Shown piece after piece: positions 29,214-37,461 of a stretch of 64,000 nt of DNA; within the stretch, counting starts at the first letter, position 1, and every line of letters begins with the position of its first letter. The notes below the pieces were generated by a model. It was not told the origin of the DNA and made no database searches. It saw only the letters and a list, made by a program, of their open reading frames with translations. Position numbers and translations under genes: made by a program. This DNA is from Pseudomonas gingeri (lineage in GTDB: Bacteria; Pseudomonadota; Gammaproteobacteria; Pseudomonadales; Pseudomonadaceae), in NCBI RefSeq assembly GCF_013385635.1, contig NZ_JACAPR010000009.1, positions 1 to 64,000 of the forward strand, read 5' to 3'.

Positions 29214-30479
29214 TCAGTTGCTCTTCACCGCATAGTCCGGCTTCTTGTCGTTGCCCGGGATAAACGGGCTCCACGGCTGGGCACGGATCGGCCCCTCGGT
29301 CTGCCAGACCACGTTGAACTGACCGTCCGGCTGGATCTCGCCGATCATCACCGGCTTGTGCAGGTGGTGGTTGGTCTTGTCCATGGTCAGGGTGTAGCCC
29401 GACGGGGCGGCGAAGGTCTGGCCGGCCAGGGCTTCACGGACCTTGTCGACATCGGTGGACTTGGCTTTCTCGACCGCCTGGGCCCACATGTGGATACCGA
29501 CATAGGTGGCTTCCATCGGGTCGTTGGTCACGGCCTTGTCGGCACCCGGGAGGTTTTTCTTCTTGGCGTAGGCTTTCCAGTCGGCGACGAATTTCTTGTT
29601 CGTCGGGTTATCCACCGATTCGAAGTAGTTCCAGGCCGCGAGGTTGCCCACCAGCGGCTTGGTGTCGATACCGCGCAGTTCTTCCTCGCCCACGGAGAAC
29701 GCCACTACCGGCACGTCGGTGGCTTTCAGGCCCTGGTTCGCCAGTTCCTTGTAGAACGGCACGTTGGAGTCGCCGTTGACGGTGGAGATCACCGCGGTCT
29801 TGCCGCCGGCTGAGAACTTCTTGATATTGGCGACGATGGTCTGGTAGTCGGCATGGCCGAACGGGGTGTAGACCTCTTCGATGTCTTTATCCGCTACGCC
29901 CTTGGAGTGCAGGAACGAACGCAGGATCTTGTTGGTGGTGCGCGGGTAGACGTAGTCGGTGCCGAGCAGGAAGAAGCGCTTGGCGCCGCCACCGTCTTCG
30001 CTCATCAGGTATTCCACGGCCGGGATCGCCTGCTGGTTCGGCGCGGCACCGGTGTAGAACACGTTCGGCGACATTTCTTCGCCTTCGTACTGCACCGGGT
30101 AGAACAGCAGCCCGTTGAGTTCCTCGAACACCGGCAGCACCGATTTGCGCGATACCGAGGTCCAGCAACCGAACACCACCGCGACCTTGTCCTGGGTCAG
30201 CAACTGGCGACCTTTCTCGGCGAACAACGGCCAGTTGGAGGCCGGGTCGACCACCACCGGTTCGAGCATCTTGCCGTTGACGCCGCCCTTGGCGTTGATC
30301 TCGTCGATGGTCATCAAGGCCATGTCTTTCAGCGAGGTTTCGGAGATCGCCATGGTGCCGGACAACGAGTGCAGGATCCCGACCTTGATGGTTTCGGCGG
30401 CCTGGACGGTCCAGGTCATGCCCATGGCGGCAATGGATGCCGTCAGTGTGAAAGCCTTGATCAAGCTACGACGCTTCAT
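29214..30479 (-). CDS. urtA: urea ABC transporter substrate-binding protein UrtA
   Basis: A 421-residue periplasmic binding protein of the amide/urea class. The N-terminus MKRRSLIKAFTLTASIAAMG has a twin-arginine-like RRSLIK motif with cleavage near VQA-AETIKVGIL. The conserved LHSLSGTMAISETSLKDMAL and YDPVQYEGEE-like FYPVQYEGEEMSPN regions identify UrtA/AmiC relatives. It is the first gene of the urtABCDE-ureDABC unit and has its own sigma54-type promoter. Being followed by a REPIN, it may be expressed at higher level than the permease genes. Confidence 0.95.
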   Translation of the reverse strand: MKRRSLIKAFTLTASIAAMGMTWTVQAAETIKVGILHSLSGTMAISETSLKDMALMTIDEINAKGGVNGKMLEPVVVDPASNWPLFAEKGRQLLTQDKVAVVFGCWTSVSRKSVLPVFEELNGLLFYPVQYEGEEMSPNVFYTGAAPNQQAIPAVEYLMSEDGGGAKRFFLLGTDYVYPRTTNKILRSFLHSKGVADKDIEEVYTPFGHADYQTIVANIKKFSAGGKTAVISTVNGDSNVPFYKELANQGLKATDVPVVAFSVGEEELRGIDTKPLVGNLAAWNYFESVDNPTNKKFVADWKAYAKKKNLPGADKAVTNDPMEATYVGIHMWAQAVEKAKSTDVDKVREALAGQTFAAPSGYTLTMDKTNHHLHKPVMIGEIQPDGQFNVVWQTEGPIRAQPWSPFIPGNDKKPDYAVKSN

Positions 30480-30542
30480 GGTGCGATCTCCAGATTCTCA
30501 AAGTTTTTTTTGGTTGGCAGATGCAGACGCTGAAGGGGCTTT

Positions 30543-30559
30543 TGCAAGGGGTGTGCCTA
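30543..30559 (-). promoter_or_regulatory. sigma54-type promoter of urtA
   Basis: On the minus strand the sequence TAGGCACACCCCTTGCA matches the RpoN consensus TGGCAC-N5-TTGCA: GG (-24) and GC (-12) are separated by exactly 10 bases. Transcription would begin about 50 bases before the urtA ATG. The 308-base gap holding it contains no gene. Confidence 0.82.
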
Positions 30560-30611
30560 GTCGGGGAAAGGCCCTGACAGGTCGCTTTTGCGGGGGTGTG
30601 GTCTGAACAGT

Positions 30612-30669
30612 TGCACCAGGCGGGGGCGACATCGGCGTTGCGGTGCGCGGCGAGCGCCAGATTGGTGCC
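30612..30669 (-). promoter_or_regulatory. two NtrC-like enhancer sites upstream of urtA
   Basis: AGCGCCAGATTGGTGCC (30653-30669) closely fits the NtrC dyad TGCACC-N4-TGGTGCA. A weaker site at 30612-30628 has a perfect TGCACC half. Their centres are about 41 bases apart, near four helical turns, and lie roughly 90-130 bases upstream of the predicted start, as expected for an activator of sigma54 promoters. Confidence 0.65.
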
Positions 30670-30759
30670 GATGGCCTTGGCAGTGGGCTTGTCGGGACGC
30701 CGCACCGCCACGAAGAGGACCTTGCGACCTTCAGCGCAATATCCGCGGCAGTCGAACAC

Positions 30760-30790
30760 TGTGGGAGCGGGCTTGCCCGCGAAGCTTTTA
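30760..30790. repeat. REP singlet overlapping the permease stop codon
   Basis: TGTGGGAGCGGGCTTGCCCG followed by CGAAGCTTTTA. The TTA at its edge is read on the minus strand as the TAA stop of the adjacent permease gene, so the REP defines the end of that protein. Confidence 0.85.
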
Positions 30791-31798
30791 GCGACGGCGC
30801 ATCAAGCCGATGAAGAACAACCCGCCAATGGCCGCCGTCGCCACGCCGATCGGCAAGTCCTCCGGGGCGATCAGGGTTCGTGCCGCGACATCGACCCAGA
30901 CCAGGAACACGCTGCCCAGCAGTGCCGACACCGGCAGCAGGCGGCGATGCTCGGCACCGACCAGGCGCCGCGCAATGTGCGGCACCATCAAGCCGACAAA
31001 CCCGATGGAGCCGCTGATGGCGACCAGCACGCCGGTCATCAGCGAGGTGATCAGGAAGACCCGCAAGCGCACAGTGCGTGCGTTCAGACCGAGGGTCGCG
31101 GCGGTCTGCTCGCCGGCCATCAGCGCATTCAGCGAGCGGGCCATGCCGAGCAGCAGGACCAGCCCCAGCAGCACGATCACCGTGGGAATCGGCAGCAGTT
31201 CCCAGCGCGCCAGGCCCAGCCCGCCGAGCATCCAGAACAGCACGGCGGAGCTGGCCCGGTGGTCGCCGAGAAACAGCAGCAGATTGGCGATTGCCATCAT
31301 CACGAAGGACACCGCCACGCCGCACAGCAGCAGGCGGTCGCTGTCCAGCCGGCCTTTGCGACTGGCAATGGCGAGCACCGCCAGCATGCTGCCCAGGGCG
31401 CCGATAAAGGCGGCGATGGGCAAGGTCAGCAGGCCGATGATTTCACCGACATGCAGCACCACGATCACCGCGCCGAGGGTGGCGCCCGAGGTCACGCCCA
31501 GCAGATGCGGGTCGGCCAGCGGGTTGCGGGTGACGGCTTGCAGCACCGCGCCGATCAAGGCCAGCCCGGCGCCGACCAGGGCACCGAGCAGCATGCGCGG
31601 GATGCGGATCAGCCAGACGATATGTTCCTGCCCGGCACTCCAGTCGACCGTCCCGGTGCCCAGCAACTTGTACAGCAGGATCCGCCACACCACGTCCACC
31701 GGCACCCGCGCCGGGCCGAAGCCCAGCGACACCACGCAGGACACCAGCAACAGTGCACCGAGCGCGACCAGCAGCAGGGGGTAGCGGCGGCTCATCAT
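30788..31798 (-). CDS. FecCD-family ABC transporter permease
   Basis: A 336-residue permease with about ten helices of the BtuC/FecCD family, which transports metal chelates and cobalamin across the inner membrane. Motifs include RIPRMLLGALVGAGLALIGA, GATLGAVIVVL and ISGSIGFVGLMVPHIARRLV (coupling helix). It overlaps the binding-protein gene by four bases. The Zur box before the upstream receptor gene suggests zinc or a zinc complex rather than iron as cargo. Confidence 0.9.
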   Translation of the reverse strand: MMSRRYPLLLVALGALLLVSCVVSLGFGPARVPVDVVWRILLYKLLGTGTVDWSAGQEHIVWLIRIPRMLLGALVGAGLALIGAVLQAVTRNPLADPHLLGVTSGATLGAVIVVLHVGEIIGLLTLPIAAFIGALGSMLAVLAIASRKGRLDSDRLLLCGVAVSFVMMAIANLLLFLGDHRASSAVLFWMLGGLGLARWELLPIPTVIVLLGLVLLLGMARSLNALMAGEQTAATLGLNARTVRLRVFLITSLMTGVLVAISGSIGFVGLMVPHIARRLVGAEHRRLLPVSALLGSVFLVWVDVAARTLIAPEDLPIGVATAAIGGLFFIGLMRRR

Positions 31799-32745
31799 TG
31801 TGGGTGGAAACCCTTGGCCAGGGTTTCGATGGCCTTGACGTTGTCGATCCCCGGCGTCGCCTCGACATAGGGGATGACGATAAAGCGCTTGTTGCGAATC
31901 GCGTCCACCGACTGCAAGGCCGGGTTGGTTTCCAGGAAGTGCTGTTTCTGCTCGGCGGTGACTTCGCTGTAGTCGACGATGACAATCACCTGCGGGTTCT
32001 TCTCGACCACGGTTTCCCAGTTGACCCGGGTCCAGCTGGCGTCGACATCGTCCAGCACATTGCGCCCGCCCGCGGCCTCGATCAGCGCCTGGGGCATGGC
32101 CAGGCGGCCGGAGGTCATGGCGCGGTCTTCGCCGCTGTCGTAGAGGAAGACCCGTGGACGTTCGGCGGGCAGGTTCTTCTGCACCGCCGCGACCCTGGCC
32201 TGCATCTGGCCGATCAGGGCTTCGGCGCGGTCCTGGACATCGAAGATCCGGCCCAGGTTGCGCAGGTCGTTATAGGTGTCGTCGAGGCTGGCGCCCGGGC
32301 GCTTCATCACGAAGGCACAGGACTCGGTCAACTCATAGACATTGATACCCAGCGGCGCCAGGGTCTGCGGCGTGAGGTCGCCACCGATGCGCATGCCGTA
32401 GTCCCAGCCGGCGAAGAAGAAGTCGACGTTGGCGTTGAGCAGGGTTTCCACGGACGGGTACTTGGCCGCCAGTTCCGGCAGGCCGTCGAGGATCCGCGCC
32501 ATTTCCGGGGTCACCGCTTTCCAGCCGCTGATGCCGCTGTAGCCGGCCATCCGCGACTTGAGGCCCAGGGCGAGCATCATCTGGGTCATGTTGATGTCGT
32601 GGCTGACCGCGTGTTTCGGCGCCTCCTTGAAGGTCACTTCGCGGTTGCAGCTCTGGATCGTCAAGGGGTAGTGGGTGGACTCGGCCAGGGCGGTCATGGA
32701 AGCGAACAGTGAACCGAGGCAAAGCGCCAGACGCAGTAACTTCAT
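31795..32745 (-). CDS. periplasmic metal/chelate-binding protein (FecB/TroA class)
   Basis: A 316-residue class III binding protein with a signal peptide (LRLALCLGSLFASMTALA). Segments such as CNREVTFKEAPKHAVSHDIN and VETLLNANVDFFFAGWDYGM match the FecB/BtuF layout of two lobes joined by a helix. No ZnuA-type His-rich loop is present, so free Zn2+ is less likely than a chelate. I recall the homologous PA2913 locus being induced when ZnuA is missing in P. aeruginosa, fitting a zinc role. Confidence 0.85.
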   Translation of the reverse strand: MKLLRLALCLGSLFASMTALAESTHYPLTIQSCNREVTFKEAPKHAVSHDINMTQMMLALGLKSRMAGYSGISGWKAVTPEMARILDGLPELAAKYPSVETLLNANVDFFFAGWDYGMRIGGDLTPQTLAPLGINVYELTESCAFVMKRPGASLDDTYNDLRNLGRIFDVQDRAEALIGQMQARVAAVQKNLPAERPRVFLYDSGEDRAMTSGRLAMPQALIEAAGGRNVLDDVDASWTRVNWETVVEKNPQVIVIVDYSEVTAEQKQHFLETNPALQSVDAIRNKRFIVIPYVEATPGIDNVKAIETLAKGFHPQ

Positions 32746-33530
32746 GGTTGGGTTATCCAGGTGATTCGTGGGTAGCCGGAGAGGGGGTGGCTGTCGATCA
32801 GGGCCTCGACGCCGAACACGGCGCGCAGCAGATTCGCCGTCAGCACGTCCGCGGGCGTGCCGCTGGCGACGATGCGACCGTGGTCGATCACATACAGCCG
32901 GTCGCAGAAGGCCGCCGCCAGGTTGAGGTCGTGAATGCTCGCCAGGGTGCCGATCCGCAGGCGCTTGACCAGGGTCAGCAACTCCAGTTGGTAGCGCGGG
33001 TCGAGGTGGTTGGTCGGTTCGTCGAGGATCAGCAGTTGCGGCTGCTGGGCCAAGGCGCGGGCGAGGATCACCCTTTGTTTTTCACCGCCGGACAGGGTGG
33101 CGAACTCATGCTCTTCGAAGCCCAGCAGGCCTACAGACTCCAGGCATTGGCGAATCAGCCGGCGGTCGAAGCCGCTGTCGCCGTCGAACAGTTTCTTGTG
33201 GGGGGTGCGGCCCATGGCGACCACTTCGTCGACGGTCAGGCCAAAGGCATCGGGGAACTCCTGGAGCACCACCGCGATGCGCCGGGCGCACCAGCGGGGC
33301 GACTGTTTCCAGACGTTCTGGTGTTCGAGCAGAACCTCGCCGCTCTCCGGCTGGCTGAAGCGATAGGCGCACTTGAGCAGGCTGGTCTTGCCGCTGCCGT
33401 TGGGGCCGATCAGGCCGACGAACTCGCCCGCCGCCACCCGCAGGTTGGCGTCACGCAGCTGGAACTGGTGATGGCAGTGGTTCTGGCCCAGGGGTGTCCA
33501 GGCCAGGTTGGCGAGGGTCAGCGAGGTCAT
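32742..33530 (-). CDS. FecE-type ABC transporter ATPase
   Basis: A 262-residue ATPase of the iron-chelate/cobalamin class. Walker A GPNGSGKTSL is near residue 42, the Q loop VVLQEFPDAFGLTVDEVVAM, signature LSGGEKQRVILARALAQ, Walker B LLILDEPTNHLD. It completes the ATPase, binding protein and permease set. An unusual N-terminal segment (LGQNHCHHQFQLRDAN) contains clustered His/Cys that could contact metal; this may be chance. Confidence 0.9.
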   Translation of the reverse strand: MTSLTLANLAWTPLGQNHCHHQFQLRDANLRVAAGEFVGLIGPNGSGKTSLLKCAYRFSQPESGEVLLEHQNVWKQSPRWCARRIAVVLQEFPDAFGLTVDEVVAMGRTPHKKLFDGDSGFDRRLIRQCLESVGLLGFEEHEFATLSGGEKQRVILARALAQQPQLLILDEPTNHLDPRYQLELLTLVKRLRIGTLASIHDLNLAAAFCDRLYVIDHGRIVASGTPADVLTANLLRAVFGVEALIDSHPLSGYPRITWITQP

Positions 33531-33549
33531 TCCATTCCTGTCTGTCGTT

Positions 33550-33657
33550 GATCATTCCCACGCTCTGCGTGGGAATGCATACCGTGACGCTCTGCGTCAC
33601 AAGAGCGGACGCAAAGCGTCCATGGCGGCGTTCCCACGCTGGAGCGTGGGAACGATC
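33550..33657. repeat. intact four-hairpin palindromic repeat
   Basis: Four short hairpins follow one another: TTCCCACGC/GCGTGGGAA, TGACGC/GCGTCA, GGACGC/GCGTCC and TTCCCACGC/GCGTGGGAA. The outer ends are near-inverted copies (GATCATTCCCACGCT, AGCGTGGGAACGATC). It is the intact relative of the interrupted repeat at 4088-4471 and lies between the ATPase and receptor genes. Confidence 0.85.
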
Positions 33658-33666
33658 TTGCCCCTG

Positions 33667-35784
33667 TCAAAAGGTGTAGTCCGCGGTCACGAAGAACGAG
33701 CGTGGCTGCCCCATGATCCATTGTTGGCCGCTATTGTATTGGCTTTGCGCGTACTGGCGGTCGAACAGATTATTCAGTTGCAGACCCAGGGTGGTGTTGC
33801 GCAAGGCTTTCCACGACACGTTGGCATCGACCACGGTGTAGCTCGGCAATTCGGCGGTGTTGGCGAGGTCGGCATAGCGCGCGTCGACATAACGCACGCC
33901 GGCGCCGGCTTTCACCTCATCGGTGATCGCCTTGCTCAGCCAGAGGTTGGCGGTACGCCGAGGCACATCGGTAGGCCGGTTGCCTTTGTAGGAGACGACC
34001 GTGCCGCCGGCCGACTGGTCGAAGTCATCGTATCGCGCCCGGACAACCGAGGCGTTGGCCTGCAATTGCCAGTCATGGGCCAGTTTCAGGTCGAGGCTGG
34101 CTTCCAGGCCGTCGGACGACTGCTGGCCCACCTGCAACTGGTTCTGCGAGTTGCTCGGGTCGGTGGTCAGCAGCTTCTTCTTGACGATGTGATAGGCCGC
34201 CAGGGTCCACTCGCCGCGCTGGTCCCAGAACATCTGCTTGAGGCCCACTTCCGACTGCCTGGCCGTGGACAGGTCAAAGTTCTGCGCGTTCGGCCCCAGG
34301 GTCACCAGGCCGTCGACGCCTTCGGTGCTGGTGGCGTACTGGCCATAGAGCGAGGTGTCTTCGCTCAGGGCGAACACCAGGCCGACTTTCCAGTTGTTGC
34401 CGGTCAGGCTCTTGTCGCTGCGGGTGTCGGTGATCTGGTTGTCATTTTCGATGTGCACATAGTCGCGGCGTACACCGGTGACCAACGACCAGCGTTCGCT
34501 GAGTTGGGTGCGGTTTTCGGCGAACAGCGAGAACTGCCGGGTGGTCGTGGCGAACTGCGGCTGGTAGGCATCGGCACTTTCGAACTGGCCGGGTTGCGGG
34601 TGGTTCAGGTCCAGTGGCGGGCTGCCGGGCAGGTCATCGAAGCCGGCGTTGCTGTTGAGCTTGAAGCGGATACGGTTGATGTCCAGGCCGGTCAGCGTCT
34701 GGCTGTCGAGCCCGAACAGGCTGTGCTTGAAGGTGAAGGTCTGGCGGTCGCCGGTCTGCTCCTCCTCGTGCTTGATGCCGATATAGCTGGCGCGCGACAG
34801 GGTCTGCGTCGCCGGGTCGAAGTTGTAGTTCTCGGCGTTCTGCCAGCGGCGCTGGGCCTTGAGGTAATACAGTTCGTTGCTGGAACTGATGGCGTCGGAG
34901 ATCTGCCAGTCGGTGCGCAGGCGGGTCCATTGGTCGTTGTAGTGCAGCTTGTCGTTGCTGACGTTGTAGTTCTTGTACCGCAGGCTTTTCTGGTAGCTGC
35001 CGTTGATCAGCGGCGAGCCGAAGTAATCCGTGGGTTGCTGGTCGCCATAGTCGGTGGACAGGGTGAATACCAGGTCATCGTTGGCCTGCCAGCGCAGGGC
35101 GCCGCTGAAGAAGTTGCTGCTCGACTCGCCCCGGTCGACCCAGCCGTTGCTGGCCAGGCGGTTGATATTGACGCGATAGCTCAGGTTGTCGGTCAGCGAA
35201 CCGCCGCTGTCCAGGGCCTGCTGCTGGCTATCGTAGGAGCCGTAGCCGAGGCGTACATGGTTTTCGATTTCGCCCGAGAACGGCTTTTTCGGGATAGTGT
35301 TGATCACCGCTCCGGTGGCGCCTTCGCCGTAAAGGACTGACGCCGGGCCGCGCAGGACATCGACGCGCTCGACCGACCAGGCATCCACCGGGAAGGTCAC
35401 CGTGCCAGCGCCTGCATACAGGCGGGTGCCGTCATACAACTGCATTACCGAGTTCTGTCCGGTGAAGCCGCGGGCCTGCAACGAGGTGCCGCCATCGCCG
35501 GGCGTGCCGGTACGGCTCAGGCCGGTGCTGCGCGACACCGCGTCCTGCACGGTGCTGTCGCCGCGTTCGCGAATACGTTCCCCGGTGAGGCTTTCCGTGC
35601 TGGCGGGTGTCTCAAGCGCCGTCAGGCCCAGCCGTGAACCGGCCGTGGTCGGCGTTTTCAGATCGACCTCGTCGCTATCGACGGCAGGCGCGGTAATGGT
35701 GCCGGTGGGCAGGGTCAGCGTGGTATCCGCCTGGGCATGGTTGAACGCCAGCAGGCAGAGGCCGGACACAAGGTACTTGTTCAT
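33667..35784 (-). CDS. TonB-dependent outer-membrane receptor, predicted zinc/metallophore uptake
   Basis: A 705-residue receptor of the FhuA/siderophore class. Signal peptide MNKYLVSGLCLLAFNHAQA, plug domain (RERGDSTVQDAVSRSTGLSR to LRGPASVLYGEGATGAVINT), 22-strand barrel region, and a terminal Phe typical of outer-membrane beta-barrels. By fold it would be called a siderophore receptor, but the Zur operator 67 bases upstream and the linked FecB-type importer suggest a zinc-chelate receptor, as for PA2911. The receptor is first in the leftward unit. Confidence 0.88.
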   Translation of the reverse strand: MNKYLVSGLCLLAFNHAQADTTLTLPTGTITAPAVDSDEVDLKTPTTAGSRLGLTALETPASTESLTGERIRERGDSTVQDAVSRSTGLSRTGTPGDGGTSLQARGFTGQNSVMQLYDGTRLYAGAGTVTFPVDAWSVERVDVLRGPASVLYGEGATGAVINTIPKKPFSGEIENHVRLGYGSYDSQQQALDSGGSLTDNLSYRVNINRLASNGWVDRGESSSNFFSGALRWQANDDLVFTLSTDYGDQQPTDYFGSPLINGSYQKSLRYKNYNVSNDKLHYNDQWTRLRTDWQISDAISSSNELYYLKAQRRWQNAENYNFDPATQTLSRASYIGIKHEEEQTGDRQTFTFKHSLFGLDSQTLTGLDINRIRFKLNSNAGFDDLPGSPPLDLNHPQPGQFESADAYQPQFATTTRQFSLFAENRTQLSERWSLVTGVRRDYVHIENDNQITDTRSDKSLTGNNWKVGLVFALSEDTSLYGQYATSTEGVDGLVTLGPNAQNFDLSTARQSEVGLKQMFWDQRGEWTLAAYHIVKKKLLTTDPSNSQNQLQVGQQSSDGLEASLDLKLAHDWQLQANASVVRARYDDFDQSAGGTVVSYKGNRPTDVPRRTANLWLSKAITDEVKAGAGVRYVDARYADLANTAELPSYTVVDANVSWKALRNTTLGLQLNNLFDRQYAQSQYNSGQQWIMGQPRSFFVTADYTF

Positions 35785-35850
35785 CGGGGCTGTAAGTCGC
35801 TTATCTTCAGAGGGACCCGCAGCGGATGGCTGCGGGTCGGGTATCTCGCG

Positions 35851-35873
35851 ATATTGTTATACTATAACAATAT
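35851..35873 (-). promoter_or_regulatory. Zur box upstream of the TonB receptor gene
   Basis: A perfect inverted repeat, ATATTGTTATA-C-TATAACAATAT. The core GTTATA-N-TATAAC is identical to the gammaproteobacterial Zur consensus (GAAATGTTATAnTATAACATTTC). The box contains a TATAGT -10-like hexamer on the minus strand, so Zn-bound Zur would block RNA polymerase. Confidence 0.85.
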
Positions 35874-35936
35874 GGGTTTGCAAGACGATGCTTCCGAAAG
35901 TTTATAGAGCCCTCTATTTCGCGCATCTCAACGCTT

Positions 35937-37319
35937 TCAGGATGAAGGTGAGGCCGATTCATGTTGGCGGTTCAGGCGCGACAGCAATAGTTTGTCGAAC
36001 ACCCAGACCACGATCAGCGAGGCGCCCACCAGCGGGAACAGGATCGCCAGGGCGAGCATGATCAGCATCGCGCTTTTCCATTTCGGCAGATCGTGTCGCA
36101 GCGGCGGAACGCCGAGGCCGCCTTGCGGGCGACGCTTCCACCACATGACCACGCCACTGATGGAACTCAGCAGGATCATCAGGCAGACCAGCAGGATCGC
36201 CAGTTGGTTGAGCGGCCCGAAGAGTTTGCCTTCGTGCAGCATCACCCCCATCTCCGTGGCCCGGGCGACATTGCCGTACTGCTGCCAGCGCACGTCGGCG
36301 AGGACCGTGCCGGTGTACTGGTCGACATGCAGGGTGGCGTCGTTACGCGGGTCGTCGGCGAACACGGCAATGGTGAACACGCCTTCGGCGGTGCTCGGCG
36401 GGGTAATGCTGTAGCCGGGTTCGATACGGCGCGCCCGAGCGATCTCGACCACCTGTTGCAGGGTGATGGTCGGCGCGGCCGGCCCGGCGGGAGCCGCGCC
36501 GTGGTTCATATGCTCGGCGTGATCACCGGACATCGGCATCGGCGTGTTTTCCATCGCCCAGGGTACGGTCTGGCGGGCGGCGGTATTCAGGCTGCGGGCT
36601 TCGATGTCGGACTTGGGCACGCTGTTCCACATCGCGTCCGGGAACTTGTTCCAGACCTCGGCATATTGCTTGCCCCAGAAACCGGTCCAGGTCATGCCAC
36701 TGAGCAGCATGAACAGTAGCAGCGCCGCGCCCCAGAAGCCGGTGACCGCATGCAGGTCGCGCCACAGCAACCGGCCACGGCTGCTCAGGCGCGGCCAGAG
36801 CACACCGGCCGCAGAGCGGTTGCGCGGCCACCAGAGATAGACCCCGGACACCACCAGCATCACGCCCCAGCCGGCGGCCAGTTCCACCAGGCGGTCGCCG
36901 ATCGTACCGATCATCAACTCGCCATGCAGGGCACGGGCGATGGCTTGCAGGTTGCGCTTGGCGTCCTGGTCGCCGAGCACATTGCCGCGATAGGGATCGA
37001 TGAACACATTGAGTTCCCGGGCGTCCTGGATCACCACGAACTGTGCACTGTGCCCGGCGTCGACCGGTGGCAGGTACTGCTTGATCCGGCCCTGTGGGTA
37101 GGCGGCCTGGACCCGTTGCGATTGTTCATCGGCACTGATCAGTTGATGACCGGGCTCGACCTTCAGCAGATTGCCGTACATCAGCGGATCGAGCTGGGGC
37201 TTGAACAGGTAGATGATCCCGGTCAGGGCCAACAGGATCATGAACGGGGCGACGAACAGCCCGGCGTAGAAATGCCAGCGCCAGGCGAGGTTGTAGAAGG
37301 AAATCTTTGGTTGGCTCAT
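35937..37319 (-). CDS. PepSY-domain inner-membrane protein of the copper module
   Basis: A 460-residue PepSY-TM protein with about four transmembrane helices and a large periplasmic region. The first helix begins RWHFYAGLFVAPFMILLALT, a second pair surrounds WGVMLVVSGVYLWWPRNRS. Such proteins accompany metal TonB receptors and may serve as ferric/cupric reductases with haem ligated by membrane His. A Met/His-rich insert, MPMSGDHAEHMNHG, suggests copper contact. It follows oprC in the same direction. Confidence 0.85.
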   Translation of the reverse strand: MSQPKISFYNLAWRWHFYAGLFVAPFMILLALTGIIYLFKPQLDPLMYGNLLKVEPGHQLISADEQSQRVQAAYPQGRIKQYLPPVDAGHSAQFVVIQDARELNVFIDPYRGNVLGDQDAKRNLQAIARALHGELMIGTIGDRLVELAAGWGVMLVVSGVYLWWPRNRSAAGVLWPRLSSRGRLLWRDLHAVTGFWGAALLLFMLLSGMTWTGFWGKQYAEVWNKFPDAMWNSVPKSDIEARSLNTAARQTVPWAMENTPMPMSGDHAEHMNHGAAPAGPAAPTITLQQVVEIARARRIEPGYSITPPSTAEGVFTIAVFADDPRNDATLHVDQYTGTVLADVRWQQYGNVARATEMGVMLHEGKLFGPLNQLAILLVCLMILLSSISGVVMWWKRRPQGGLGVPPLRHDLPKWKSAMLIMLALAILFPLVGASLIVVWVFDKLLLSRLNRQHESASPSS

Positions 37320-37360
37320 CAGAAGCGCTCCGCAAGTTTTTAATTATTGGCATTGGTCCC

Positions 37361-37445
37361 TGTAGGAGCCGGCTTGCCGGCGATAAGGCCCGCGAGCCGT
37401 GTGGCGCCTGTCCGGCCGCCATCGCCGGCAAGCCGGCTCCTACAG
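37361..37445. repeat. REPIN between oprC and the PepSY gene
   Basis: TGTAGGAGCCGGCTTGCCGG on the left and GCCGGCAAGCCGGCTCCTAC on the right, the GCCGGC subtype. It occupies the gap between two genes likely in one transcript. Confidence 0.92.
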
Positions 37446-37461
37446 GCTGAGGCAGTTGTCT

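Noticed and set aside
30466..30759. 97-codon leftward frame upstream of urtA
   Set aside because: It runs across the sigma54 promoter and NtrC-like sites, overlaps the urtA start in another frame and has no protein-like features.
33508..35340. 610-codon rightward open frame opposite the TonB receptor
   Set aside because: Starts inside the palindromic repeat and has no family resemblance; the receptor strand is clearly coding.
30788..35784. BtuBCDF-type cobalamin uptake
   Set aside because: Location near cob genes suggested it, but the receptor resembles siderophore receptors and the Zur box argues for zinc; no riboswitch is present.
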